A stretch of DNA of 54,833 nucleotides from an uncultured Pseudomonadota bacterium (lineage in GTDB: Bacteria; Pseudomonadota; Gammaproteobacteria; Steroidobacterales; Steroidobacteraceae): assembly GCA_903884235.1 (NCBI GenBank), contig CAISEB010000051.1:1-54833 (forward strand). The letters run 5' to 3'. The notes under the pieces were generated by a model. The model had not been told where the DNA came from. It ran no database searches and worked only from the letters and a program-made list of their open reading frames with translations. Shown here in pieces: positions 47,601 to 54,251 of the stretch; position 1 is the stretch's first letter, and each line of letters begins with the position of its first letter. The position numbers were made by a program, and so were the translations under genes.

Positions 47601-48201
47601 TCGTGGGGCCGAGGTAGTGGGGCTTGTCGTAGCCGTACACGTTCTGCAGCGTGCCCGCTGCATCACGCAGCTGGATCGGCGTGCCGTTCGGGTAGAAGAG
47701 CTGGACGTGCTTGGAACCCTTCGCGGGTGCGGGTTGCACGCCCGGCTCCTCGATCTGCACGTAGCCACGCACCGTCGTCGCCTTCGGCAGGTCGGAGTGC
47801 ATCTGCTCCTGGTACTCGACGATCGCGAGGTGGTAGTAGTCCGCGAGGTCACCGGGCCACACATCGGGCACGGCGAGCGGGATGTACTTGGTGTCGCCGT
47901 TCGGCATCACGCCGGTGCCGGCGTTGGTCGACGGCGCGAGCCCGGGGATGCCGGGCAGGATGTCGACGAATTTCCGCAGCGCCGTGCCCGTATCGATCCC
48001 CGGGCCTGCCGGCGACACGAGATCAGGACGAACGCCGAGCGGACTGCTTGCGTAGTAGGTCGGAGCCATCACGGGTTGCCCCGTGTTGCTCGTTGCCGGC
48101 GTGATGCCGGGACCGGCCAGCGCGACCGGTACGAAACCGGTGAGCGCTACCGTCACGCTGGTCAGAACTGCGACCAGCTTCCTGTAGAACTGCGTGTTCA
48201 T
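41653..48201 (-). CDS. Giant multicopper oxidase with inserted beta-repeat arrays (MCO2, MofA-like)
   Basis: This 2182-residue paralogue of MCO1 has the same layout: signal peptide (1-29, after ALA), HLHG at 254-257, about 650 residues of repeats (286-938, 16 units), WYHDH with H986/H988, a middle cupredoxin domain, a second array (about 1468-1785), HPVHFH (H1908, H1911, H1913) and HCHILGHEENDFM (H2038, C2039, H2040, H2044, axial F2049). A C-terminal fibronectin-III-like domain follows. The non-repeat parts are closely similar to MCO1; the size difference is almost all in array 1. The start is MNTQFYRK, preceded by a GGGG-containing site; codons upstream in frame do not look coding. It should oxidise an extracellular substrate with oxygen. 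Fibrous surface display by the repeats is possible. Confidence 0.88.
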   Translation of the reverse strand: MNTQFYRKLVAVLTSVTVALTGFVPVALAGPGITPATSNTGQPVMAPTYYASSPLGVRPDLVSPAGPGIDTGTALRKFVDILPGIPGLAPSTNAGTGVMPNGDTKYIPLAVPDVWPGDLADYYHLAIVEYQEQMHSDLPKATTVRGYVQIEEPGVQPAPAKGSKHVQLFYPNGTPIQLRDAAGTLQNVYGYDKPHYLGPTIIAHRNVATRIKWSNLLPPGAFNETTGQRMGDLPIPVDPTLAGGALPQNRAEIHLHGGLSPWISDGTPHQWTIPVGDTRYGDVSDMAVTAVGSGYAGVPTVTVDPPQAVAAGTAVLNANFGVGSINVANAGSGYVAGTHPAVTLGAPTATGGTAATASSTVAAHKVSAITALTAGTGYYVAPVVTVSAPPASVTATATATLVATGTAQQKSAVASLTLGLGGSIYSTAPTVTVAAPPAAVQATATATRTGTTLGSIAVGTAGYGYWVAPTVTISAPTGSGVAATATPTVSATTGAITALAVNVGTTGYTTAPTVTFPAPPAALNAVGTPSVNAATGALTAIAVNAANFGYWTAPSVTIATPTTTRATATVSTAKAVTITNAGWGYFTAPLITVAGGTRVSGTAWTATATVAAGKLTGITVVGTGVYSTAPTLTVANATGGTRATATATVANGKITAITLTNAGTGYDPTTVPAVAIATATAGVRAVATANIAAGAVTSYTITTAGSGYNPAVPPTVTVSTPTGGITQATATATVANGVVTGFTVTNAGAGYAATPTITLSAPTASVTATGTATLNAATGAVSGLTLTNAGVGYLAAPAVTLSAPPAATAATVTASINATTQVVNGYTITGAGWGYQTSPTVTVAAPPAPVQATAVANVAADGSIGGFTITNAGNGYFAPPAVTVAWPANAVQATATAAIAGGGVTGVTITNRGGGYSATPNVTISGGGGSGATAAALIESPVGASFRQVPDMVGNATGPAGYTAPIVGEGTLYYTNQQSERLMWYHDHTSGTTRLNAYMGEAAPYLILDPATEAPLAAAGLPQEIIPLVLQDKTFVPADIMLEDANWDTRHWGQPGDFWFPHVYETNQNPSFWGSASQAGRWDWGPWFAIVYPSMYALPTGQYGDVTTTPEAFQDTAVVNGVAYPTLTVQPKAYRFLFLNGSNDRFFNVGFYTADPLQVRAGDGAINTEVLAGPNFGDQPTNYAGNVFHDVAANNALTPWPTDGRWAPLPSEMGPPMIQIGNEAGMLPTWVQQDAIPVSYDYNRRSVTVLNVSQDNDVTQPCYPKCHGLYLGGAERADVVVDFAPYAGRTLILYNDAPAPNPGYDGRIDYFTGNDPGNAVNYATGGAPNTEAGYGPNTRTLMQVVVLPAPVAATFDPTVLGAGRQVGKSVGTPGALQRVYVATQAAPIVGESAYNVLGAVDTTGAFSSGYTDQYGDMFLASQNEPMFFVTNPGPLTITGIAVTGQTTATGAPSGVGLGGGSTGSNANAGSGTGYTTPPAVVISAPTSCTLGTTGCAQATATAAVTGGEVTAITLTNPGLGYTYAPSVNIVAAYKLGSIGLTSGGAGYTTAPAVTISGGNGSGAAATAVLTAGKVTGVTLTAAGTGYTGQPTVSIAPPSAVAATGSAVLAADTVSQVLVGSGGTYVSPTVPTVTFSAPPAIRQAKITATPFSGICCIYTVTDGGLGYTAGSTLTVTDPSVTPALVGATAQTIVSNGSITSVIPLTTGPLTYKQAVLSAVPAPTTVAVQAKGTAVMDPTGTFVASVSVTTPGSNYFAGAPTVTFTGGAQATAVASLLGGGTGATAVALTSRTTAFVVPAAMPNSGVPLSASAVPMALPPGLASLMGCNAAQTSCTNTSNAVVGRLMNPAIQELFEPFYGRMNATLGIEMPNQSLKVQTTLPLNYIDGATEQLEPNTVQMWKITHNGVDAHPVHFHLVNVQVINRVGWDGTVKPPEDNELGWKETVKMNPLEDIMVVMRADMPKVPFGIDRSIRPQDPSQPLGVNMGFTQFYTAGINGLAANGLPIPAGYYPAGNIAGVGDTASTPVVNSIEDYDNEYVWHCHILGHEENDFMRALVATSQTTAPDAPTGFVLTQASAGAPVVASWVDPTPVAAAATTLGNAKNELGFRLERCVGTCTPTSTNWQVVAVAPANGTTASDLLLSPVPSATLVNYRVYGYNAPTLGKVIGGTNAGVGAMATTTITLK
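42850..43800 (-). repeat. MCO2 repeat array 2 (about 7-8 units)
   Basis: In-frame repeats encode residues about 1468-1785, the counterpart of MCO1 array 2 and nearly equal in length. Units read like GSGTGYTTPPAVVISAPT and SGGAGYTTAPAVTISGG. The PFSGICCIYTV cysteine pair is kept. Confidence 0.8.
45388..47346 (-). repeat. MCO2 repeat array 1 (about 16 units)
   Basis: About 2.0 kb of degenerate tandem coding repeats encode residues 286-938, inserted at the same place as in MCO1 between HLHG and HDH. The unit is the same (NAGxGYxxAPxVTxSAPP, then an Ala/Thr strand). Ten fewer units than MCO1 point to expansion or contraction by recombination. Confidence 0.85.
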
Positions 48202-48986
48202 GCTGAATCCCCGAGGTGAGCACACATAGAGCGGATGACGCTGCAGATGAGGGAGGTCCCAAAGCGACTTCCGCCGGATTTGCACGTTTTGCGTGTCGAT
48301 ATGAACACGCGCGCAACCCGCGAGATCAGAATTCGGCCCTCTCCCTACCGACCCCCGTCGCATGCCACGGTATTGACATTAGTCCGCGAATTCGCCGACC
48401 CAATACGATTTCGAAACGAGTGCTGCGTTTGCGAAGGCACGCTTCGCTTTGGCTCGGACGGGGCCGGGCCGGAACGAGAACCACCCGCAAAATGACCCCG
48501 GATGCAGTGATTCACTTCGACCGTTTTTAGGCTTTTCGCCCATCTGGGACGGCGGCTGGGCCCGCTTCGAGCCTTGGGGCGGTCAGTAGTTGCCGCAGTG
48601 TCGTCGCGCCGGGCGGCGAATTTCGAGAAGCCGACGGCCTCGAACTCGGCATGCGCTCACTGTGCGCGCCGAAGACACCGCCGGCACTCGCTCGGATGCG
48701 ACCGACGGCGACGCGGTGAGGGCGTGCGCCGCCCGCGCGCCGACGACCGCGGGGCGTCCATGGGATCACGCGAAGAGCATGGCGAGTCCCGGCATCCGGC
48801 CACCGGCCAGATGCGCGAGTGATGGGATTGCCAGAATCCAGGGACCGCGCAGGTGATGTGCGAGCAGCGAGCGCGCGCGGCGCCTGCACCACTCACACGG
48901 GGTCTTCCCCCGCCTTCACGAGTCCGCAGGGGCGAATGCGCAGTCGAAGAGCAACGGGGCGCCGTTCGGCGCGCGCCCCGCGTGGT
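48202..48986. other. Long spacer upstream of MCO2; no gene recognised
   Basis: These 785 bases separate the cytochrome gene from MCO2. Several short open frames exist, but their translations are Arg/Pro/Ala-rich with no recognisable motif and look like by-products of high GC. The half nearest MCO2 (48202-48540) is less GC-rich and should contain its promoter and leader; I could not define -35/-10 elements with confidence. Confidence 0.55.
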
Positions 48987-50807
48987 TCACCTGACGATCC
49001 AGTCCGAGTCAGCGACGAGCACGCCATCTGGCCCGACGTGGGCGATGCGTGCACCCTTCGATGCGAATCTCTGGCCCTGCGCGAGGCTGAGCCGCGGATA
49101 CATCGTCGTGCTCTGTCGGGCGCCGATCGCCGGCGTGTTCTTCTGGGCGAGGATGCCCTCCGGATCATCGCCGTAGAGGGCGCCGGGGGCGGGCTTCGAG
49201 GCGTCACGGACGGACCGCGCCGGCGGATGCCCGCCCTGGCGGATCATCGTCTCCTCCTCCGCACGCTGGACCTCGCGACGGACGAGCATGCTCTCGCCGC
49301 GATCGATCAGGTAGTCGCGGTAGACGTTGTCGAGCATCTCGGAGAGCGTGTACTGCACGTAGGCCATCGAGAAGTAGACTTCGAGCTGCATCGGCTCGTC
49401 GACGACCGGCAGTGAACGCACCTTCAGCCACGAGCGGAACGTGGCCATGTTCAGGTCGCGCATGGGCGCGAGCTCGTACGGATAGGCGAGCTTGAGCGTC
49501 TTGCGCCACGCGGCCGGCACCGCCGGCTGCAGTGATTGGGTGAAGCGCGTCGAAGCGATGACGGTGCCCTTCGGCGGCGCGACATCCCCGAGCGCGGCGA
49601 AATCCGCGGGACCGAGCCACAGCATCGCGACATCGTTGCGGTCGAGCGAGCCGAGCGCCGCCTTGAGCGCCACCGCCGGTTCCCCGGCGAGCACGACCTC
49701 GTCGACGCGAACGCCGTTGGCGAGGTGGCTGCGCAGCTCCGCGGCGGCCGCACGTGCCGCGGGCTCGTCGCGCAGCACCTGCACGACATGGCGGGGCTTC
49801 GACGGCGCCTGTCCGAGCCAGGACGCGACGGCCGAAGCCTCGACGAGGGCGCCGCGCGAAAAATAGAGGCCGTAGTACTGGCTTGCCGCCTTGGCAGGAG
49901 CGACGGCGACGCTCGGAAACCAGCACGGCACCGCTTCGCGCTCGCAGAAATCCTGGACCGGGTCCCAGACGGTGTCCGAGATGCCGGAGACGATCGCGAA
50001 CACCGGCTGCTTCGCATAGAAGGCGTCGAGCTGTGCCCCCCACGTGTCTGGCGTCCCCGTGAGCTCCCAGACGTCGAGGATCCAGCGGCGCTCGATGCGC
50101 AGCACCATCTCCGCCGCATTGATCATGTGGCGATGGCCCGGCAGCGTGTTCGAATTCTTCTGCTCGAGCGCGGCCTGCAGCGTGTCGCGAAACGACTTGA
50201 GGCGGGCTGGATCGACACCGGGGGCGATGACCGTCGCCATCCGTAGCGTGTCCCCGGTGACGCCGGGCGACCACTCCGAGGACAGCTGGTCGAGGTACAT
50301 CGACAGTGGCTTCAGCTCCGCGGCGGTCAACGGGTAGATGGGCATCAGCGGCAACATCTTGCGGCCGGTCGCCTGCACGCCCTCGGTCATCGCCTTCAAC
50401 AGCATGTCGTCCGTATAGGGCGGATGCGTCTGGTTCCAGGCGCGGCCGCGGCGCGGGTCGAGCGAGACGATGAGCCGGTCCTTCAGCTTGCTGCCGCCGT
50501 GCAGCGCGAGGCCGGTGATCGGCGGAACCTGGATCTCGCCCTCGACCGCCCCGAGGCCGCTCTTGCGATGGCACGCAACGCAGGCCGCCTGCGCGCCGGT
50601 CAGCATCACGCCTCCGGTACGCACGGCCGTCATCGGGCGGCCGGACGGGAGCACGCCGTCCATGTACATGCGCCGGCCCTGCTCGACCAACCGTGCCGCG
50701 TCCGGGTCCGCCGGCGCTGCAACGCCCGTCGCCGCACCGAAGGCCAGCACGGCGACGAGGAAGGTGCCGATCGAGTACCGGCGGATACCCCTGGCGGCCA
50801 CGATCAC
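48987..50807 (-). CDS. Cytochrome c fused to a periplasmic-binding-protein-like domain (MofC-like?)
   Basis: This protein of about 606 residues has a hydrophobic signal peptide (13-30) and a c-type haem domain with CVACH at 76-80 and a likely axial methionine M155 (LMPIYPLTAAELK). From about 185 to 520 there is a domain resembling type 1 periplasmic binding proteins (DTLRMATVIAPGVDP, LTGTPDTWGAQLDAFYAKQP, SRGALVEASAVASWLG). A short C-terminal tail follows. It would carry electrons in the periplasm and perhaps bind a ligand. GTG at 50807 overlaps the FKBP stop (GTGA), showing translational coupling. With FKBP and the oxidases it completes a mofABC-like set, so it may link the oxidase to the respiratory chain. 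Confidence 0.8.
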   Translation of the reverse strand: MIVAARGIRRYSIGTFLVAVLAFGAATGVAAPADPDAARLVEQGRRMYMDGVLPSGRPMTAVRTGGVMLTGAQAACVACHRKSGLGAVEGEIQVPPITGLALHGGSKLKDRLIVSLDPRRGRAWNQTHPPYTDDMLLKAMTEGVQATGRKMLPLMPIYPLTAAELKPLSMYLDQLSSEWSPGVTGDTLRMATVIAPGVDPARLKSFRDTLQAALEQKNSNTLPGHRHMINAAEMVLRIERRWILDVWELTGTPDTWGAQLDAFYAKQPVFAIVSGISDTVWDPVQDFCEREAVPCWFPSVAVAPAKAASQYYGLYFSRGALVEASAVASWLGQAPSKPRHVVQVLRDEPAARAAAAELRSHLANGVRVDEVVLAGEPAVALKAALGSLDRNDVAMLWLGPADFAALGDVAPPKGTVIASTRFTQSLQPAVPAAWRKTLKLAYPYELAPMRDLNMATFRSWLKVRSLPVVDEPMQLEVYFSMAYVQYTLSEMLDNVYRDYLIDRGESMLVRREVQRAEEETMIRQGGHPPARSVRDASKPAPGALYGDDPEGILAQKNTPAIGARQSTTMYPRLSLAQGQRFASKGARIAHVGPDGVLVADSDWIVR

Positions 50808-51568
50808 TCCTCCTTGGCCATCTGCGCGTCGAGCAGTTCGACGTCGAACACCAGCGTCTCGTTCGGGCCGATGTCGGCCCCGACGCCGCGCTCGCCGTAG
50901 GCCATCTGTGGCGGGATGTACAGCTTCCAGTGCGAGCCCACCGGCATCAGCTTCAGTGCTTCCTTCCAGCCCGCGATCAGCCCCGACACCTTCAGGTTCG
51001 TCGGATGCCCGGGCTCCGTGCCGTCGAACTCCGTCCCGCTCAGCAGCGTGCCGCGGTAGTTCACCCGGACCACGTCCTCTTCCTTCGGCAGCGGGCCCGT
51101 CCCGCTCTTCAGGATCTGGTACTGCACGCCGCTCGCGAGCGACACCATCCCCGGCTTCTTCTTGTTCTCGGCGAAGAAATCCATCGCCTTCTTGCGGTTC
51201 TCCGCGATCGCCCGGCCGCGCGTCGCCGCCATCTTCTGCCTCAGCATCTGCTGAAAGCCCTGCAGCAGTCCCTGCATCTCCTTCTCGGGAATTGCCAGCT
51301 TGTGGCCTTCCAAGCCGTCCTTGAGACCGCGCACCAGCGCGTCCAGGTTCACCTCGGCGCCATCCGCCGTGCGCAACGCACGTCCGGTCTGCGCCCCGAC
51401 CGAGTAGCTCACTCGGTCCTTCTGGGGCCAGTTCGCCACCGGCGTCTCCTTGGACGCCTCGGTCTTTGCCGATTCCGCCGCGTGCGCCGCACCGGCAATG
51501 GCGAGGCAAAGCACGGGGACCACTGCCGCGCGCAGGGCGCGGGACATCTTCGATGGGGATGCAGTCAT
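50804..51568 (-). CDS. FKBP-type peptidyl-prolyl isomerase, FkpA/Mip-like (copy 2, MofB-like)
   Basis: This 254-residue secreted PPIase has a signal peptide (about 8-30, AGAAHA), a Mip/FkpA dimerisation region and a C-terminal FKBP domain (VSGLIAGWKEALKLMPVG). From VSYSVGAQ to the end it differs from copy 1 (31842-32594) at only about ten positions, while the signal peptides are unrelated. The next gene overlaps it as GTGA. Expected role: prolyl isomerisation of exported proteins such as the long Pro-rich oxidase repeats. A promoter probably lies in 51569-51924, divergent from the PBP7 gene. Confidence 0.9.
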   Translation of the reverse strand: MTASPSKMSRALRAAVVPVLCLAIAGAAHAAESAKTEASKETPVANWPQKDRVSYSVGAQTGRALRTADGAEVNLDALVRGLKDGLEGHKLAIPEKEMQGLLQGFQQMLRQKMAATRGRAIAENRKKAMDFFAENKKKPGMVSLASGVQYQILKSGTGPLPKEEDVVRVNYRGTLLSGTEFDGTEPGHPTNLKVSGLIAGWKEALKLMPVGSHWKLYIPPQMAYGERGVGADIGPNETLVFDVELLDAQMAKEE

Positions 51569-51924
51569 GGAATCACTCTCGGTACAGGAGTTTGAACAAC
51601 GGTACAGATTCTTACCTCATTGGCGGAACCTCGTCTATTACGACTCCCCGCGTTCCGCGCACGTACAAATCGCGGCGCGAGGGGCCGCAGCACACCCCAC
51701 GTAGGCGATCCGCCACGGCCAACCTTCTCGGTTGAGACACCTCACACGACCGGGCGTTCCCTCCCGGGCTCGTCGCGCGATCCCACACGGCGCGGCAGGA
51801 TAGCCCCACGTCCGGCCATCGCCTCACGCGGGACGTGACGCAAGGCTCGTGACGACTTACTCTTCGCACCCGATCGGGCCTCGGCGCTGGCCGGCCCTCG
51901 ACCCCGGAACCTGAGCGAGACTGC
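51569..51924. other. Divergent intergenic region FKBP2 / PBP7
   Basis: These 356 bases separate the FKBP gene (minus) from the PBP7-like gene (plus). No coding frame looks real. The segment near FKBP (51570-51650) is more AT-rich and probably holds its promoter; I see no clear operator or hairpin. Confidence 0.5.
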
Positions 51925-52806
51925 ATGCACGACCGGCGCTGGCCCTCGAGACTCCTATTGATGTTCGCCTTCGCGGCAATCTCGCTGCCGGTGGCGGCGG
52001 CGACCCACGCCCGGCCACGGACCCATGTGCCCAGTAGCGGCCCGCAACTCAAGTCGAGCACGGTCTACGTGCTCGACGAGACGCGCGGCGAGGTCGTGCT
52101 GTCGAGGCAAGCCGATTCGGCGCTGCCGATCGCATCGATCACCAAGCTGATGACGGCGATTGTCGTGCTCGAGGCCGGACAGCCTCTCGACGAGAAGATC
52201 CCGATCACGGACCAGGACCGGACGGGAACGCGCAGCAGCGCCTCCAGGCTGGAGATCGGCACCGTCCTGAGCCGCGCGGATCTCCTCCATCTCGCGCTGA
52301 TGTCGTCCGAGAACCGGGCGGCGCACGCCATCGCGCGTGCCTACCCGGGTGGCGTTGCCGCCTGCGTCGCCGCGATGAATGCGAAGGCCGAGGCGCTCGG
52401 GATGTCGAGCGCCCGGTTCGCGGATCCGACCGGCCTCGACAGCACGAACGTCGCCAGCGGCCAGGACCTCGCGAAACTGGTACAGGCCGCGGCGAAGTTC
52501 CCCGCGATCCAGCAGTACTCGACCGACGCCAGCTATTCGGTTCCGATCCGGCGCCGGATGGTGGAGTTCCGCAACACCGATTCACTGGTGCGCGCCCACG
52601 ACTGGAACATCGTCGTGCAGAAGACCGGGTACATCTCCGAAGCGGGTCGCTGCCTCGTCATGAAGGCGATCTTCCAGGGTCGGTCGGTCGTCATCGTGCT
52701 GCTCGATTCGAACGGCAAGTACACGCGCGTCGCGGACGCGCGTCGCATCCGCAAGTGGATGGAATCGCACCCGATCGCGGACGATTCGCACGGTATTGCT
52801 CGGTAG
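51925..52806 (+). CDS. pbpG: D-Ala-D-Ala endopeptidase, PBP7/PbpG-like (S11)
   Basis: This 293-residue penicillin-binding protein has a signal peptide (about 8-27) and the three S11 motifs: S71-I-T-K74 (nucleophile), S128-E-N130 and K233-T-G235. It cleaves cross-links or stem peptides in periplasmic peptidoglycan. Length fits PBP7 rather than the longer PBP5/6 carboxypeptidases, as there is no long C-terminal anchor region. It stands alone, divergent from the oxidase gene group. The start is a plausible ATG just before the signal peptide. Confidence 0.88.
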   Translation: MHDRRWPSRLLLMFAFAAISLPVAAATHARPRTHVPSSGPQLKSSTVYVLDETRGEVVLSRQADSALPIASITKLMTAIVVLEAGQPLDEKIPITDQDRTGTRSSASRLEIGTVLSRADLLHLALMSSENRAAHAIARAYPGGVAACVAAMNAKAEALGMSSARFADPTGLDSTNVASGQDLAKLVQAAAKFPAIQQYSTDASYSVPIRRRMVEFRNTDSLVRAHDWNIVVQKTGYISEAGRCLVMKAIFQGRSVVIVLLDSNGKYTRVADARRIRKWMESHPIADDSHGIAR

Positions 52807-53122
52807 GGCTGACCGGTCGGCTGGGTGCATCCGGGTACTTCGGCGGCGGCGCTGCCGGTCGGGCCGAACCCGAGAGGGCCTGTTCGAGTCCGTCCGGAAT
52901 CCGGCAAGGCCATCACCAGCGGCCCGAGTCACCGTTCGACCGAGCCGACCCAGGGCGCCACCACGCCAGCCTCGGCCTAAGTGCAGCAGTTCACCGTCTA
53001 TTCCCGGGCTTCGAACTATCTCTAGGCGCACCGATTGATGGATAATGAGTGGCGCGAGGATTGGGGCGCGGACGAACCGGCGCTCGACGAGCTGAATGTA
53101 CGCAGAAACAAGGATCGCTCAA
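52807..53122. other. Intergenic region upstream of the cyclase-like gene
   Basis: These 316 bases contain no recognisable gene, repeat or strong hairpin. The right part (53000-53122) has lower GC and probably contains the promoter of the secreted protein gene at 53123. Confidence 0.45.
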
Positions 53123-53476
53123 ATGAAGTTGAAGAATCTCCTGGCGGCCAGTTTGATGGCGTTGGCGATGATCGGGTCCGCGGGTGCTGCCCGAGCGGAG
53201 GACGTACGGATGTTCGTGCGCCATGAAGTTTCGGACTACGGCACATGGCGAAAGGCCTTCAATTCATTTGCGGCAACGCAGAAGAAATTGGGCGTCATCC
53301 ACAAGGCCGTCTACCAGTCGACGGACAACCCGAATGACGTGACCGTGGTCCACGATTTTCACAGCCTCGACATTGCCAAGGCGTTTGCCGCGTCGGCCGA
53401 ACTGAAAGCCGCTATGGAGAAAGCCGGCGTCAAGAGTGCGCCGCAGATTTGGTTCACGACGCTGAGTGCCAAGTAG
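53123..53476 (+). CDS. Secreted small alpha/beta protein, cyclase/monooxygenase-like fold
   Basis: This 117-residue protein has a clear signal peptide (MKLKNLLAASLMALAMIGSA, cleavage after ARA). The mature part, DVRMFVRHEVSDYGTWRKAF onwards, has the beta-alpha-beta pattern of small dimeric ferredoxin-like proteins (antibiotic monooxygenase/cyclase type), with conserved D..TW and a late SAPQIWFT strand. An AAGGA site lies about 9 bases before the ATG. Ligand and function are unknown. A hairpin follows its stop. Confidence 0.75.
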   Translation: MKLKNLLAASLMALAMIGSAGAARAEDVRMFVRHEVSDYGTWRKAFNSFAATQKKLGVIHKAVYQSTDNPNDVTVVHDFHSLDIAKAFAASAELKAAMEKAGVKSAPQIWFTTLSAK

Positions 53477-53502
53477 CAGACGTCCCGCAGGACGATGACC
53501 CT

Positions 53503-53531
53503 GGTGGCGCCCGGAATTCCGCGGCGCCACC
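53503..53531. terminator. Palindromic hairpin after the cyclase-like gene
   Basis: GGTGGCGCC / GGCGCCACC (9 bp) encloses a loop containing the palindrome CGGAATTCCG. It begins 27 bases after the stop codon. No T-tract, so it is either a weak terminator or an mRNA-end stabiliser. Confidence 0.45.
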
Positions 53532-53653
53532 GCCCTTGAGGCAAACTCCGCTCGCCTAGCCTGCTCGGGCACCCCACTTCCTGTTGCCCGATCGACGGCA
53601 TCGTCAGTCCGCCGATCCAGATGGCCCGAGCGCAACGCATAGCCCCGTGCATC

Positions 53654-53700
53654 GCACGCGGCCGGCCGATCGCGAGGGGCGTCGGCCGCGTGCCGATTTT
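53654..53700 (+). terminator. Intrinsic terminator (plus strand)
   Basis: An 11-bp stem (GCACGCGGCCG / CGGCCGCGTGC) with an 18-base loop is followed by CGATTTT on the plus strand. It probably ends transcription from the upstream plus-strand gene. It abuts the tRNA-derived repeat at 53711. Confidence 0.6.
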
Positions 53701-53710
53701 CGAGGGGAGA

Positions 53711-53755
53711 TGGCGCGCCCGGAAGGATTCGAACCTCCGACCCCCTGGTTCGTAG
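53711..53755 (-). repeat. Duplicated 3' end of tRNA-Arg (att-like direct repeat)
   Basis: These 45 bases are identical to the 3' end of tRNA-Arg (54660-54704), from the encoded CCA through the T-arm and variable loop to the anticodon loop. Identity stops within the anticodon loop, where several tRNA-targeting tyrosine recombinases are known to exchange strands. The 5' half is missing, so it is not a functional tRNA. Confidence 0.85.
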
Positions 53756-53810
53756 GCTGGTATTCGACCCCACACAACTCCATGATTTAAGATGTTTTAT
53801 GTGCGCCTTA

Positions 53811-53884
53811 CCTCTGAATATTTCGCACCGATTCGACGCGATAAGGAGTTGAATCGCCGAGATTCGGGATCGAATATTCAGAGG
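53811..53884. repeat. 74-nt inverted repeat near the island edge
   Basis: Twelve bases (CCTCTGAATATT) at 53811-53822 are perfectly complementary to 53873-53884, extended by CG with one bulge. Inside, GATTC/GAATC pairs could continue the stem. AT-rich unlike its surroundings. It may be an attachment or excisionase-site remnant, a MITE-like unit, or a hairpin downstream of the toxin gene. No target-site duplication is evident. Confidence 0.6.
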
Positions 53885-53954
53885 TGCCGCGGCGACGCGA
53901 CCGGCGGACCACCGCGCTGCGCGCTGGCCGGCAACTTGGGCCAAGCCGGCACCG

Positions 53955-54251
53955 TCAGTCCTCCCGGTAGCCCGCTTCTCGCTGATGACGGACGGCGAGG
54001 ATGAGTACCGTGTCCTCGGCTGCGAGCCATCGGTACTTCGCGATGTATCCGTAACGACCACGCGCGAGGACGAGTTCCCGGCGTCCGTCCTCCGCGACTC
54101 GGCCGAGCAGCGGATGGTCGGCAAGTGCCTCGAAGGCGCGACGGACACTGAGGATCTGGCTGCGGGCTCGCAACGAGTCCTCTGCGGCGATGAAGTCGAA
54201 CAACCGTTCGAGGTCCCGCAACGCGCCGGTCGTTACTTCGACGCGCGCCAA
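53955..54251 (-). CDS. RelE/ParE-family toxin
   Basis: This 98-residue protein has the RelE/ParE fold pattern: helical N-terminal half with LRDLERLFDFI, then LLGRVAEDGRRELVLARG and a terminal YIAKYRWLAAEDTVLILAVRHQRE strand, which closely matches plasmid-stabilisation ParE toxins. It would be an RNase (RelE-like) or gyrase poison (ParE-like); the sequence does not decide. It overlaps the antitoxin gene by 19 bases and follows it, the standard order. Confidence 0.88.
   Translation of the reverse strand: MARVEVTTGALRDLERLFDFIAAEDSLRARSQILSVRRAFEALADHPLLGRVAEDGRRELVLARGRYGYIAKYRWLAAEDTVLILAVRHQREAGYRED

Noticed and set aside
48527-48892. Short frames in the spacer upstream of MCO2
   Set aside because: Composition is Arg/Pro/Ala-rich with no motif, signal peptide or convincing ribosome-binding site; overlapping alternatives exist on both strands.
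53711-53790. A second tRNA-Arg gene
   Set aside because: Only the 3' half matches; the anticodon stem, D-arm and 5' acceptor strand are missing, so no cloverleaf can form.
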